Below, piece after piece: positions 1-11,280 of a stretch of DNA of 64,000 nucleotides. The notes beneath the pieces are model-generated. The model had not been told where the DNA came from. It was given only the letters and a program-made list of their open reading frames with translations, and ran no database searches. Source of the DNA: Triangularia verruculosa (taxonomy: Eukaryota > Ascomycota > Sordariomycetes > Sordariales > Podosporaceae); assembly GCA_033296885.1 (NCBI GenBank), contig MU863885.1:310001-374000 (forward strand), given 5' to 3'. Position 1 is the first letter of the stretch. Every line of letters begins with the position of its first letter. Made by a program: the position numbers and the translations under genes.

Positions 1-833
1 TATGGCATATTCAAACAAGTTCTTGAATATCTGTAAAGATATTACCAGCCGGTACGCGGTACCCACCAGTGGCCGATCTTGCTGTCTTGATCCCTCATCA
101 TCATCGTGTTAAACGAAGGGGTTGCTGTTGTCCTCGATCAAGAATGTGTCTTTTCTGAAAATCCGTTTTTCTTGTTGCTAGGTCCAATTACAAACATTGA
201 AGAATCTCAAAAGGAATAGAAAAAGACGCCAGATCCCCTACCCCTCCCTCATTCTCACACTTGACACTGAAACTGATCAGACAAGTGGACCGTTCCATAC
301 CCCGTGACATATATAGCCCAGCAATCACAGGACAAGATGAGAAAAGAAGACCAATGAGGATGATGATTTTAAAACGATATAAAATGAAAATGGGATATCT
401 CTCTGTGTTGATATGTGTTGTATGCGCGTGTGTGTGCATAGGTATCTTCCAAGTCTTGCTCCCACTCTTCCAGAACCAGCCTATCATCCGAGATAAGACA
501 AGACTCTCTTCTTTCTTTTCCCCTTCTCCTTCCTCTCAAATTCATAAAATGGTCGTTAGTTCTGGCCCCCTCTTTTCTCCCCTGTCTCCCCCATTCCTTC
601 ATCTGCGGGGGTAGAGGGTAAAAGGAGAATCACAGAACATCAAAAAAAATGGTAAAATAAAAGAAGACAAAATAAATGCTCGCTTCGCTTCATCCGATAC
701 ACTCTTTCTTCTTCTTCTCCTCTCTATTTCCAACCAAATATGGATCAACCGTTTTCATCGGTCTTTATAGAATGAAGCACACAAAACAAAAAAAATTCAA
801 CTCCCAACCAAAAAAAAAAAAAAAACCAGCCCA
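1..833. other. Intergenic, no gene seen
   Basis: The three longest open frames here (about 75-120 codons) overlap each other on both strands and are low in complexity, so none is called. The stretch is A/T- and CT-rich near 640-830, with an A-run at about 810-825 next to the stop codon of the UPF0658 gene, so the right part is probably its 3' untranslated region. Nothing else recognisable was seen. Confidence 0.5.
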
Positions 834-2083
834 TTAGTCAATCGTCATTCGACTTGTTAGTGGTGGCTTCTGATCATTCATTTGGTACGAGTTGGCGTCC
901 TCCTTCTCGGGATCCGAGTACCTTGGCTTGAGCAGGTGGTCTTTGAGCCCGGCGCCAAAGTTGCTCATGCAGACGAAACCGTTGATGATGGTTAGGATAA
1001 TGAGGAGAATGGTTAGAACAGCAAAGGCTGTTAGCGACTTCTGGACAGCTTCGTAGTCTTGTTTGTGGCCGGGCTGGTAGATGCGGACGAGCTTGAAGAA
1101 GAAGTAGGAGAGCGCGCCAAAGTACAGGACGATGGTCAACGTTACACCGATTTTGTTCTCGCGCTGGGTGAAGAAGGCAGCGCAAAGCAGGATGGCGATA
1201 GTGATGGGGACTGCCGCTACTTGCAGGCCGAGCTCAAACGTCTTCATGTTGTTGACGACGACTAGGAACTGCACAGTAAAGCCCAAAAAGAAGAAAAAGT
1301 CAAACTTTAAGAGGGCGATGTAGATCTGGATGATCGATATTAGCAACTTTGCGACACGTTAATCACTTGCAAGTCGAGATATCAACCTACCTGGTAATGA
1401 AGGAAACGCTTCTTCATGCGGTAATCGGCACCGATTTGCTTCAGGATGTCCCAGGCGAACTCGCGGTATAGCTGATAGGCGATACAGGACATGGCTACTG
1501 TGACCACGCCCACGATTGCTGGGACAGCAATCAAAAACGGCTTCGCCAAAGCCCACACGTTGTTCTTATCACCCTGACCGTCCTTTAGAGCCAGAAACTC
1601 CCCCAGCAGAAAAAGAGATTTTTCAATCTGCTCAATCTGAAGAATGGTATAGACGAAAAGTGCGAGATTGGCGATGCACAGCCCAATAATCTGAATCGTG
1701 TTCTTCATCCGCAGTGCGTCCCACGTCAAGATCAGCACGTAAAGGAATCCGAATATGAAGAGCGCCAGGAAGGTCGGAATCGTGCGATATCGCGATTGTA
1801 ACATTCGCCGCTTGTCCTCATCTTCGATATCGCTTTCTTGAAAGGCAAGGCCGAACTGAAACCTCGCGAACACATAGCTGAAGTCGAAGCGTTAGTGAAA
1901 CCATATCAAAAGCCCCGTCGCTGATAGCAGTCAGGTGGACACATACGATTCAAAAGCTACACAGATGACGGCCTGTAGGCAGACGACGAAGAAGAAGAGC
2001 TTCGCCCATGTGTTGCTGAGAAATTCTGACGAGAATAATTTTTGTTTTGGCCGCGCCGGGCCGACTGCTGTTGCCGCCATCAT
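834..2083 (-). CDS. UPF0658 Golgi apparatus membrane protein
   Basis: Three exons on the minus strand: 2083-1947, 1877-1391 and 1325-834. The introns (1946-1878 and 1390-1326) have GTATGT and GTAGGT donors, and joining them gives one 371-residue protein. ATG 2083 starts MMAATAVGPARPKQ, followed at once by a hydrophobic segment (LFFFVVCLQAVICVAF). The rest is a string of about seven transmembrane helices with short loops and a hydrophilic tail ending near KPPLTSRMTID. Length and helix pattern fit the fungal UPF0658 family, whose S. pombe member localises to the Golgi. The biochemical role is unknown. The first splice rebuilds the run ESYVFARF and the second joins HYQ to IYIALL. The family is assigned from recalled similarity; exon limits are more certain than function. 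Confidence 0.8.
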
Positions 2084-5000
2084 CGCAGGGCTGTCTCTGA
2101 ATCCGCTGTTTGTTCCGTCAAAGCTGGCGATCGGCTGCGAGCCCGAGCCGGCCAAATAAGACCGGCGGAACTCTCGTTGAGAAGCCAGGACGGCGGCTTT
2201 GTGGGATGACCGACTGAGGGCTGAATTAAGTTTTGCGACTTTGAGACTGGTGATGGCGGTCGGTGGGTTAAGGGAGATTGGAGGGACGGTCGGCCGCGAA
2301 AAAAAGGGTCGGTCGTGTCGAGGGGGGAGCGAAAGTAAGAAAAAGTCGTCGGTCGGCCGAGTAGACGCCTGGTCTCTGGCTCGCGGGTGGTTGTTGAAGG
2401 TTGTGAACCTGCACACTCACAACAGCGAGCGGCTATTATCTACAGGCGTGAATGTTTGCCGACTTGCAAGAAGTGGTTGCAGCGCCTGGGAGACGGAACT
2501 GCTGGGGTAGGGGGTGTTGTGCTTGGAGTTGTGTCCACAGAGAGCACTCTGAAACACTGGGAGGAGTCGAGGTGTTCGAGGGCTGGCAACGCTTCAGGGA
2601 GTGCAGGCCAAGAACCAACGGGAACGGTCGGGGGGTGCCGATGTGGTGTCGTTGGGAAAAGCGAGGGGACGCGTTGCTTGTCTGGAATCGGGCGTCAGAA
2701 CAAGACAGGTATCGCAAGGAAACGTTGATGAGGAAAAAGATTGATTAAATTACAGTAAAGATGCAAGCGACTGATGAAAAAAGAGGGAACCTAGGGCGTG
2801 GGATGTCGCTCTATTGCGGGCAGAATTGTGGTTTGCAGGTGACAAGCCGGGGCAGGGGAGAGGACTTGTCGCCAAACAGGGGCTAGTCCGCCATCAGCCT
2901 CTTCCGCCAATGCACGATTTTGATCTGTTCCGAGGCTGTGCAGCTGAATTTCTTGGGCTTCGTCTCTTTGGCACAAACCTCAAGATTCATGACTTGAGGC
3001 AACAATGCCTTCGTTTCTCATTGTTACTATGTCATCTTTTAGCAACGCCTTCGCTTCTAGGTATCTATACGAGCCAAGTCTGCCCCCTAGGCGGGAAAGC
3101 CAATCTCCATTTCAGAGTGCCGTAACCCGACCCAGTACCTAGTTGGCCCGTGGTGGCGTCCCAAGGCTGCGAGCCATGTCTCACCAGGTCGTGGTGGCTG
3201 CAAACTCAGGCTCGAGGTCCTACCAATTAACCACCACCACTTCCACAGCCGCAGGGCGCTATCAAATTCATGAGGGAACGTGCTACAGACCCATTAGTAT
3301 TGTAGCTTTACCCCAGGTCACAGCCTAATCGGTTCATTCTTGCAATTCTGTGAACAAATTTAGGACGTCTTGTCTTTTTCCACTCTCTTCTCCTGTCTCA
3401 CTTGGAACAAACTGCGTGACCAAAGGTCTCACCCATTCTTCTTCTATTCCAGCGTTTTTCATCATCCAACATTCCAGTTTGGCTTTCCCTGTTGATCCTT
3501 TACCTAACCCAAAGGTCCTGATATCCACCCCACTGCAACCTTTTAACCTCGCCCTCGAGGGTGGATCCAGGGTCTCTTCCAGTGTGCCAGTTCCGCTCTC
3601 CCCCAGATGGATTCCCGCGCACGCGACCGAGTCGGACCCGTTTTTGTTTGCTGAGCCACACATCCATCTCCAACTTCGCTTGCAGCCCAGCATCCACCCA
3701 TAAGGATATCGAACGATGATTGCGCAGAGCAGCAATGACGACACAGTCTGCAGGAGATCAACCGATGTTTGAACTGCGGGCACCACTCCAAATGACAAAT
3801 TCTCTATATGCAAAATCACTGCCCTTGTAACATTCTAGAAGAACTCGTATCCTACCCCTCCCCATTTCTGGTCGGTAACCAAGTGTGAAAGATGTTGTGA
3901 TCCCGTCGGTGGACATTGTCTGAGGCTTCGTTGGAAGCAAAAAGTCTGATGTTTCGAGGCTAAAGCATTCAGCCCGGTTTTATCATGTCAGCCATGTCAG
4001 CGAAAGGGATCAGGCTACGAATACCACCTAGATAGCGCTCATAAGCAAACAATATCACCTAGCAAGGAAGCAATACTTTGATCTTACCCATGTATTTTCT
4101 CTCTCCAAAACCGGCCAGGCGAAAAAAAATATGGATTGACTTCCCTGCTGGATTGGCTTGCTCACCCGACAACTTCGCATTGCTGCCCTCTTCTTGGGAG
4201 CCTGATCGGAAGCCTTCTTAACAGGCCTGGCAACGGGGAAGAAAAAAACACACTGCGCCGCTCGGTCGCAGTCCTGATACCTCCAAATAAAGGTGCTGTT
4301 CAATGTCACAGATCTTCAGCCTTGTTTCTGCTTTTTGGTTGGCGCTCATGACGGCCGGTCAGCCAGGAGTCTAAAGTATAGAAATGTCCTCCGTGCCCGT
4401 GTCTCGGCCCTGAGTCTGCGATGCTCTTGAAGGAACGGATCGAGCCATATATGAGTCGTCTATGCATCATCCAGGGGACCGACGAAACATGGACAGGTTC
4501 ATGATGAGGAAGACATTGGGGTTCCGCATGCAAATCACGAAGGGACAAGCTACCAAAAAAGAAGACGTCCAAAATACACCAGTTGCGGGTTTTTCTAAAA
4601 GAGACTTCTAAATTCCTTGTATACACAACGCTGTTCCTTTCAGCGTCAATGATGAAGAGTAGTGTCTATCGGTTTGAAAAAAAAAAACTTAAAAAGAGAG
4701 ACAGATACCCATGACTGGTGATAAACAGAAACCTCCCAACCAAAACCCCCAATGACAGTGTGTCATTGTTGAAAGAATCTTCGCCACTCGCTGAAATGAA
4801 CCTCTTGTGCCTGTTGTTATTCTATACATACACAGTAACACAACAATTCATGGTAATTCCGCCGTTCCCATCCCCCTATCCTTTAGCCCTTAGCCATTTC
4901 TTCCCAAAACATTCCCGTCGCTTCCCTCTATCTTGATATGTAATGCAATGATGATGATTATTGGTTTTTGTCTACTGAAAACAAACCACCACTTTCAAGA

Positions 5001-5161
5001 AAAGAGAATTAAAAGAGGGGAAAAAGAAAACAGAGAAAAAAAGACCGTGGCATGTGTGGGTAAAGTATATGTGTTCCGCTGTGCTGTCGTACACTGGGTA
5101 ACAAGCCTCACGAGAGGCTCCGGGGAATGGTCCCAGATATGGTGCCGGCAAGTCTGCCAGA
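2084..5161. other. 3.1-kb intergenic region, no confident gene
   Basis: This lies between two minus-strand genes. The part next to 2084 should hold the UPF0658 promoter and leader. Many overlapping open frames of 60-160 codons occur on both strands, mostly without an ATG or a family signature. The only one that reads somewhat like protein is on the minus strand at 3334-3570 (see findings). T/A runs near 4675-4700 and a polypurine tract at 5000-5045 precede the 3' end of the LETM1 gene. No tRNA, 5S RNA or transposon ends were recognised. Confidence 0.4.
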
Positions 5162-6885
5162 CTATTGCTGCTTCTCGCTAGACTTAAAAGCGGCGGCAGC
5201 GTCGTTTTGCTGGGTAACCTTGGCGGCATCCAGGCCATCCTTTTCAGCATCCAGCGCCTCGGCAACCTGCGCCTTCTCGATGCCTTCAGCCTCGGCTTGG
5301 ACCTGTCTCTCCTCCTTCTCGTCAATATTGTCAGTATCCCGAGGAGTAGCGAAACCTGTCGCCTGGTTTTCCTGGTCTTGCTGCAGCTCCTCGTCGATCA
5401 GCTCCTGCTGCTCCTTGATAACCTCGAGCCGCTGCTTGTTGGTGGCAACACCTTCGGCATTGTGCACCTCGAGTTCAATCTCGTGGAAAAGCTCCTCGGG
5501 GATGGACGAAAGCACATTAGTGAGAGCCTCGATCTGGTTGGAAACGTCATCACTGCTGTCCTGGGTCTGGCCGTACATATAAGCGTTGCTCAGAACCAAA
5601 AGGGTTGAGGGAACACCCTCCCGAAGACGCAGATCCAGCCAGGTCTGCAAGTCCTCCCGTAGGCTAGCGGGCGAAACGCCGAAGCTCTTTATGCCACGAC
5701 TGGCGCAGGCGATCTGGAGCTCGGACACAGAGAGACTGTCAACGCCCTCATATGCAATGGCGCGATCATCACGCTTGATTTGACGCATGCGATGACGCAG
5801 TTGATAGCGAAGCATCATATCGGTGCCAAATGTGTTGAGGTTCAGGTACCGGCACATGGACACCAATTGCGGCCGAGAAAGGTTGTCAAGGGTCACATCA
5901 TCCTTGAAAACCTTGCAGACCTTGATCACATCATCGGCCGTGGGCGACTCGCCCGTGGCGCGAACCTTGCGGAAGAAGTTGGTGAACTCTTCCTTCTGGG
6001 CTGTTGCCTGACTAAGGGGTAGGCCTGTCTCCTTCAGCGTTTGGCGGAGGAATTCGCTGACCTCCTTACGGGTGGCTCGGAGAATTGACGCCTTCTTATC
6101 CTTGTCCTTTTGCCCCTCGTATGTGCTGGGCAACATGTTAGGGAAGAGCTTAAGGGCCACGGGGAGAAGAAGCTCGGCGAAAGGCACGATGATGAACATC
6201 GAGAAAGGAACCAATCGGCCAAGATCTTGGACGGTGCGTTGAAGCTGGCGATGCTCTCTCCGCGTCAGCTCATACCCTGCAGCCATCTTTGTGGCCAGGC
6301 GCGAGCTGATCTTAACCTCGGCAGCCAGCAGCTTCGTGCCGTCCCAGTAATGAAGAGCCTCCTTCTTGATCTTCTGCATGACTGTGAGCTTCTTCTCCTC
6401 CTTCTTCGCCTCGGCCTTCTCTACGGCAGGCGCCTTCTGCGCAGCCAATTCCGAAAGTGTAGCGGGGGAATCAACAGCGGCCTCGGGGGTGTTGCTTTTC
6501 GCCACTGGCTTTGACGCGGCCTCGCTGCTCTTGGGCTTGGAAGAAGGTTCCTTGGGGAGAGGCCTCTTAGCCTTCTCAACATCAAACCCCGGCGGTGGGC
6601 CTCCAGGCGGGCCGCCATGAGTAGTGGTGCCCGAGGTGGTGAGGCCCCGGATTGGGATAAGTAAAGCAGTGGCGGGGCGGTTGAGCCTCAGATTCTGCGC
6701 ATTGCGCGCGAGAAGGGCCGAGGAAGCAAGAAGGGCGGATCTAGGGAGGGCATGAGCTTCATGAGGGGCCGTCAGCAAACTGGCATATTGGAATAGGGGC
6801 AGATGGTGATAGGCAACATACTGGTAGTGCCTTGGAACGGGTTGACAACCAGCGCCCGGCGCGCAACTCTTGTCGAGGCGCTCAT
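5162..6885 (-). CDS. MDM38: LETM1 domain mitochondrial protein (Mdm38-like)
   Basis: Mdm38/LETM1 proteins sit in the mitochondrial inner membrane, act in K+/H+ homeostasis and bind mitoribosomes to help insert membrane proteins. The model has two exons: 6885-6822 and 6756-5162, with intron 6821-6757 (GTATGT donor, GCTGAC branch point, GAAG acceptor). The large open frame has no good ATG at its own beginning. The short first exon supplies ATG 6885 (MSASTRVARRALVVNPFQG), an Arg/Ala/Ser-rich mitochondrial presequence. The join makes a protein of about 552 residues. A Pro/Lys/Ala-rich linker is followed by the conserved LETM1 core with its single membrane segment (LVPFSMFIIVPFAELLLPVA), then the ribosome-binding-like region (LSRPQLVSMCRYL, SVSELQIACASRGI) and an acidic Gln/Glu-rich coiled-coil tail. 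It is divergent from ADK2. The family is certain; exon 1 is a prediction. Confidence 0.87.
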
Positions 6886-8738
6886 GGCAGCGGTGTTCTA
6901 GCGTTCAGGGGCTGACGGCGAGTCGGTGTACACCAAGAGTAAGGGCGATGTCCTGATAATGCTGACAGATGAAGATACCGGGTCTTGATGAGGAGATAAG
7001 ACTTCGCCGATGCGCTGACTTGGGTGTGAAATTCTGGTGCAACGGCAACGGTCAACGCCAACAGCGGCAATTGACACGGAACTGCACAGCTGAGCAGAAG
7101 ATTTCAGTTCTCAAGACGCAACCGGCAGTTGGGCTCGGAACAAGCGGATCGAATGCAAGACCTCCCGGGTATGCGCAGACTGTCGAGGCAGAGACAAAAA
7201 GACGGAACGGTGTAGGCAAAGAAAGACGTCGAGATGGAGATGGCGGAGTGCTGAGTGTGGTTTGGAGCGGATGGTGTTGTTGGAAAGAGATGGTCGAGAA
7301 CGCCGCTGTCAAAGGGGCGCGGTGACATCAAAATCCGGCCCTTTCCACTGAACGCCATGGCTCCAATCCAGCGACGCCCCGCCGCACCCTGTCCCTTTTC
7401 GGCTGCCAACTTGGCGATTCAGCGAACGGACGGGGTATCACGTGACTTGTTGGGCTGAGTAATGTTGGTCGGGAGTGAATCCAGGAAAAGCGCTAGGTAC
7501 GGCATCTCTGTGCTGGCTCTTGGGAATGCCTGCATTGATTCCCTATGTCTTCTCTGGCTGCTCTCATCTCCTCTGGATATCTTCCCATGATCAAGGAAGT
7601 TGCAGGCGACTAACCCGGATAGCCAGTTAGGGTCCAGAGCGTTCGTTGTGTTTATAAGCACAACGCACTTCCCCACCACATGGCCTCCATCACAGAGTTA
7701 CACGACCATGACAGAAGCGAGAGACTCTCAACGAAACCCAACTTTGCACGTGTTAAATCAGTCGATCGGGCATTTTCGGGCAGAGCCGTGAAGTCCCTAG
7801 TCAAGTTGCCACAACATCCGAACAACTCTTCACATGTCCTGTACAACATCGGCAGGTCTGTATGTTTTTATGTCCACTCATTCAGATCAGTATGAAACCG
7901 CTCCTCAGGGTATTTTGCTGTCTCTCAAAACCCCTACGCAGGTCTCTCTCCCCCCCTTTAGCATTTTGATCAGATCTTATCAGATCAAAGCCTTTGTTTC
8001 GAGGTTTCCTTGGCACAGGACCCCGATTACTGCGATATCGGGGCACAGTCGAACCCTCAACAAAAAAGACTTACTGGCATTTTTGGTGGCAATACAATAA
8101 ACCCACCGCCAATTTTTTCCAGCCTTTGGATGTTTGGCTGCCCCTTCAGGGCTTCGGTACCTGAGCGCCCTGGGGCGAATGTCTGGTGTGACAGTGCCAG
8201 CCACGGCGACTTTTGTACCTGTTTAGGTTTCCGGATTGCGTTATCACTTTGAGACCAGTGTGGAAGACTTTTTAACCATCACAGAGCCCTGCTTCTTCAG
8301 CCTGGCCTTCTCAGAGCTTTTAACCTTGTGCAAACACTACTGCTTGTCATCCTATTGCCGAGGATTGGAAGTCAAATTCAGAGTTTCAAACGCATTTGTG
8401 TGCCCCTTTTCGGTGACTTGTTCTTGTCCGGGCTGTCTCCATTATCGGTGCTCGGTTGCGTCTTGATTACGTGCCGATCGACTGTTCCCCGCACCCCGAA
8501 CCAGCCGAATCTTTGTGTGACACGCCCGCAGCAACGCCAGAATCCGGAGCGCGCCTGCTTGCACGTAGTAGCATTAGTACTTGAAGCCGGCCTCGCCCCA
8601 TTTGGCCCTCCGCGGCCTGGTTTATCCTTTGTTCCTGCTCAACTCGCCCTCCCCCGTGCGCACACCCGACTGCGCGCGCTCCATCGCCCGCACACGCCCG
8701 CCGCTTGTCCCAGTTCCTATCTCCCGTCTCACTGAAGA
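6886..8738. other. Shared upstream region of MDM38 and ADK2
   Basis: About 1.85 kb between two divergent mitochondrial genes, so it must hold both promoters. It has several small open frames without family features. The last 250 bases before ATG 8739 are C-rich, as expected for a fungal leader. A CCAATCC sequence lies near 7363. No RNA gene was recognised. Confidence 0.45.
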
Positions 8739-9605
8739 ATGCACCTCCGCAAGGCCGCCCGAGTTATTCTTATCGGAGCCCCGGGAGTGGGAAAGGGGAC
8801 TCAATCTGAGCGGCTCTTGCACCGGTTTCCTCAGCTCTCCTCCATCAGCTCCGGCGATCTCCTCAGACACAATGTCAAGCAGCGGACGCCTCTGGGTATG
8901 ACTTCCAGCCCCACTACCAACTCCAAAATTTTAGGCGGAGCTAACAAAAGAGTAGGCATCAAGGTCGAGAGCACAATGAAGGCCGGGGGTCTAGTACCCG
9001 ATGACCTCATCTTGCGATTGATCAACAATGAGCTCAACCAGCGCGGATGGTTGTACTCGAGCCACCCCGCCGGTAACGTCATGACGCTTGCTTCCTGTGC
9101 CGCCGAGACGCAGTCCTTTAGCAACGACGCCGATATGGCCGCCTTCATCTCGTCCCCCGCACACGCTCGTGGTTATGGCTCACCTTCTGAGGATCCCTCT
9201 GCGTCGTTTCTCCTCGATGGATTCCCTCGCACCACCGCGCAAGCCGAACGACTCGATGAGACAATCCCCATCAACATGGTCGTATCGCTGAAGACGCCGC
9301 TGGAGGTCATCATGGAGCGCATCTCTGGGAGATGGGTGCATGAAGCATCGGGCAGAGTCTACAACACCACCTTCAATCCACCCAAAGTTGCAGGGCGTGA
9401 TGATGTCACCGGAGAGCCATTGGTGCGAAGGGCAGACGACAGTGAGGAGGTCTATCGCCAAAGGTGGAAGAAGTTTGAGGAGACCAGTGAGCCACTTCTG
9501 GAGCACTATGCCCGCAAGGGTGTGCTGTGGGAGGTGGAGGGTATGAGCAGCGACGAGATTACACCTAAGCTCATGCGCCAGTTTGAGCGACGCTTTGCTG
9601 AGTGA
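8739..9605 (+). CDS. ADK2: GTP:AMP phosphotransferase, mitochondrial adenylate kinase (AK3 type)
   Basis: Transfers phosphate from GTP to AMP in the mitochondrial matrix. ATG 8739 begins MHLRKAARVILIGAPG. The P-loop GAPGVGKGT is at residues 13-21, the AMP-binding SGDLLR follows, then LDGFPRT, and a long LID segment (GRWVHEASGRVYNTTFNPPK) typical of AK3/Adk2. The reading frame is open throughout, but 8896-8955 looks like an intron: GTATGA donor, GCTAACA branch point, AGTAG acceptor, 60 nt and no stop. Removing it changes TPLG-MTSS...RV-GIKVES to the family sequence TPLGIKVES and shortens 288 residues to 268. The predicted coding exons are therefore 8739-8895 and 8956-9605. The N terminus is short and basic, as in AK3 enzymes that carry no long presequence. 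Confidence 0.92.
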   Translation: MHLRKAARVILIGAPGVGKGTQSERLLHRFPQLSSISSGDLLRHNVKQRTPLGMTSSPTTNSKILGGANKRVGIKVESTMKAGGLVPDDLILRLINNELNQRGWLYSSHPAGNVMTLASCAAETQSFSNDADMAAFISSPAHARGYGSPSEDPSASFLLDGFPRTTAQAERLDETIPINMVVSLKTPLEVIMERISGRWVHEASGRVYNTTFNPPKVAGRDDVTGEPLVRRADDSEEVYRQRWKKFEETSEPLLEHYARKGVLWEVEGMSSDEITPKLMRQFERRFAE

Positions 9606-11280
9606 TGAGATGACCATGTCTGGTTTTCTTATCACTTTCTTCAATCCAGCATGGGTTTAATTCAGTACTTTTGTACATTATCGGTATGGCGGGGGAGGGG
9701 GGCGCATTGTCTGGGACACCCTTCAACGGGCTGGAGGGACACGTTTTTGGGCTGGCTAAAGTATGGGTCATGGTAATGACCTGGACGGCGTATATTGGTT
9801 TCAAGTGAGCGTGCGAGCAAATGCAGCCCTCGGCTCTGGCGTTTTGGATAGGGTAGTCAGCCGATCGACAGGTTTAAGTGCCGGACGGTCTTGCCTACGA
9901 TGTCATGACAGTTTGATTAATGGATACTTCTGGGTTCGTGAGAACTCATCCTACAATTCACTTTTCATTTCACTTTTCCTGCCCATCTTAAGTTTGATAC
10001 TCCGTACCATCCTCCAACATAAAAACACCAAATTACTTCATGATTAATGTGAGCATGGCCATCTTACATGAAGTGATAGACATTCGTGTTCAAAGTCACC
10101 CCCCATTCTGTCCTACACATCCACTTGAATCTGTAAGCCCCATGATCCGCCCCCTGCTGATCCAAGAGCTGCCACTTTGGAAGCAAGGCCGGGCACAAGG
10201 TTGAGTGCATGATGCAACAATGCTACCCCGCGAACTCCTCCGCCCTGTTGCCCGCCTCCCCGCATGCTGTTTTGATGCCAACCCCACCTACCATCAGTGC
10301 GGCCTCCGTCCCTCTTGCGCCCCCTGCCCCTCAGTGTCCGTGCCTCCAATCCAGTTCCCCATTGACTTTGGACAATGTTGGATGGCAGGTCCCAGTAGCT
10401 TGGTTCCAGGTTTAAGCCTATCTTTTCCGTGGCGCTTTCTTTCATATTGAGAAGGGGGGGGATTTCCTGCCTGTGTTACGTTCTTCTTGGGGAAGGGCAA
10501 AGTGCTTTTTTTCATTCCTTCCCACTTACAATCCTTACTTTCTTGGCAAGTGTCATTGTACTTGGCCTGCTTGGTTTGTCGGATGTGTTGTCTTGTTGTG
10601 CGAGGGGGAGAGAGTGTGTGTGTGTTCCTTTCAGTTTCGGACTTGTGTGATCAAGTTTTCTGTTCTTTTCTCTTTTTTTCTTTTCTTGTCAGACGCACAA
10701 CGTGGTCTTGTTAGATTTCCTTCTTCAAGGGTCCCGCCCTCGATTGTTCATTGTTCCTGGTTTGGGATCTGAGATCTGGGGTTGAAGTACACTACGGAAC
10801 AGATTGATCGCTGGGATCGATATCGACCTTCGAGGTATTCTCTCGGACGAAAAAAACTGAGTTTACCGACAGGCGGGAGCTCCCACACTTTTGTCTCGGG
10901 TAATCGAAAACGATTGGAACCTTTGAAAGACGCCTACAGACCCCGGAGGATATGGGGAGGACATGAGAATGGGCAGAACACAAATTTGATAACTAGAGAG
11001 TTCCTGGACACCTGGTTTCCGATTGCTTTAACGGGCTTGCTTTTTCAATTTCAATACGTTCACTTCTTCATTTGTTGGTATCAGCTGGTTGACGCTCAGC
11101 CCGCTGGCGTTTGAGAGGCTGAAACTTGGTCTTGGTGGCGGTTATACTTTGGAGGCTTAAAGACTTTTGGGAGAACACTCTTTTTCTCTACTCTTGGGGC
11201 ACACATTTTCAACTCCCGTGCTGGAGATCACTGGACAGCCGCATGGTTTGGGGATATCTTACACAGCAACCATCACAGGC
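9606..11280. other. Intergenic between ADK2 and GH76 gene
   Basis: Contains the ADK2 3' end and the promoter and leader of the GH76 gene. Open frames of up to 110 codons overlap on both strands around 10.1-10.5 kb and have no recognisable features. T-rich tracts lie at 10670-10690. No RNA gene or repeat was found. Confidence 0.4.
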
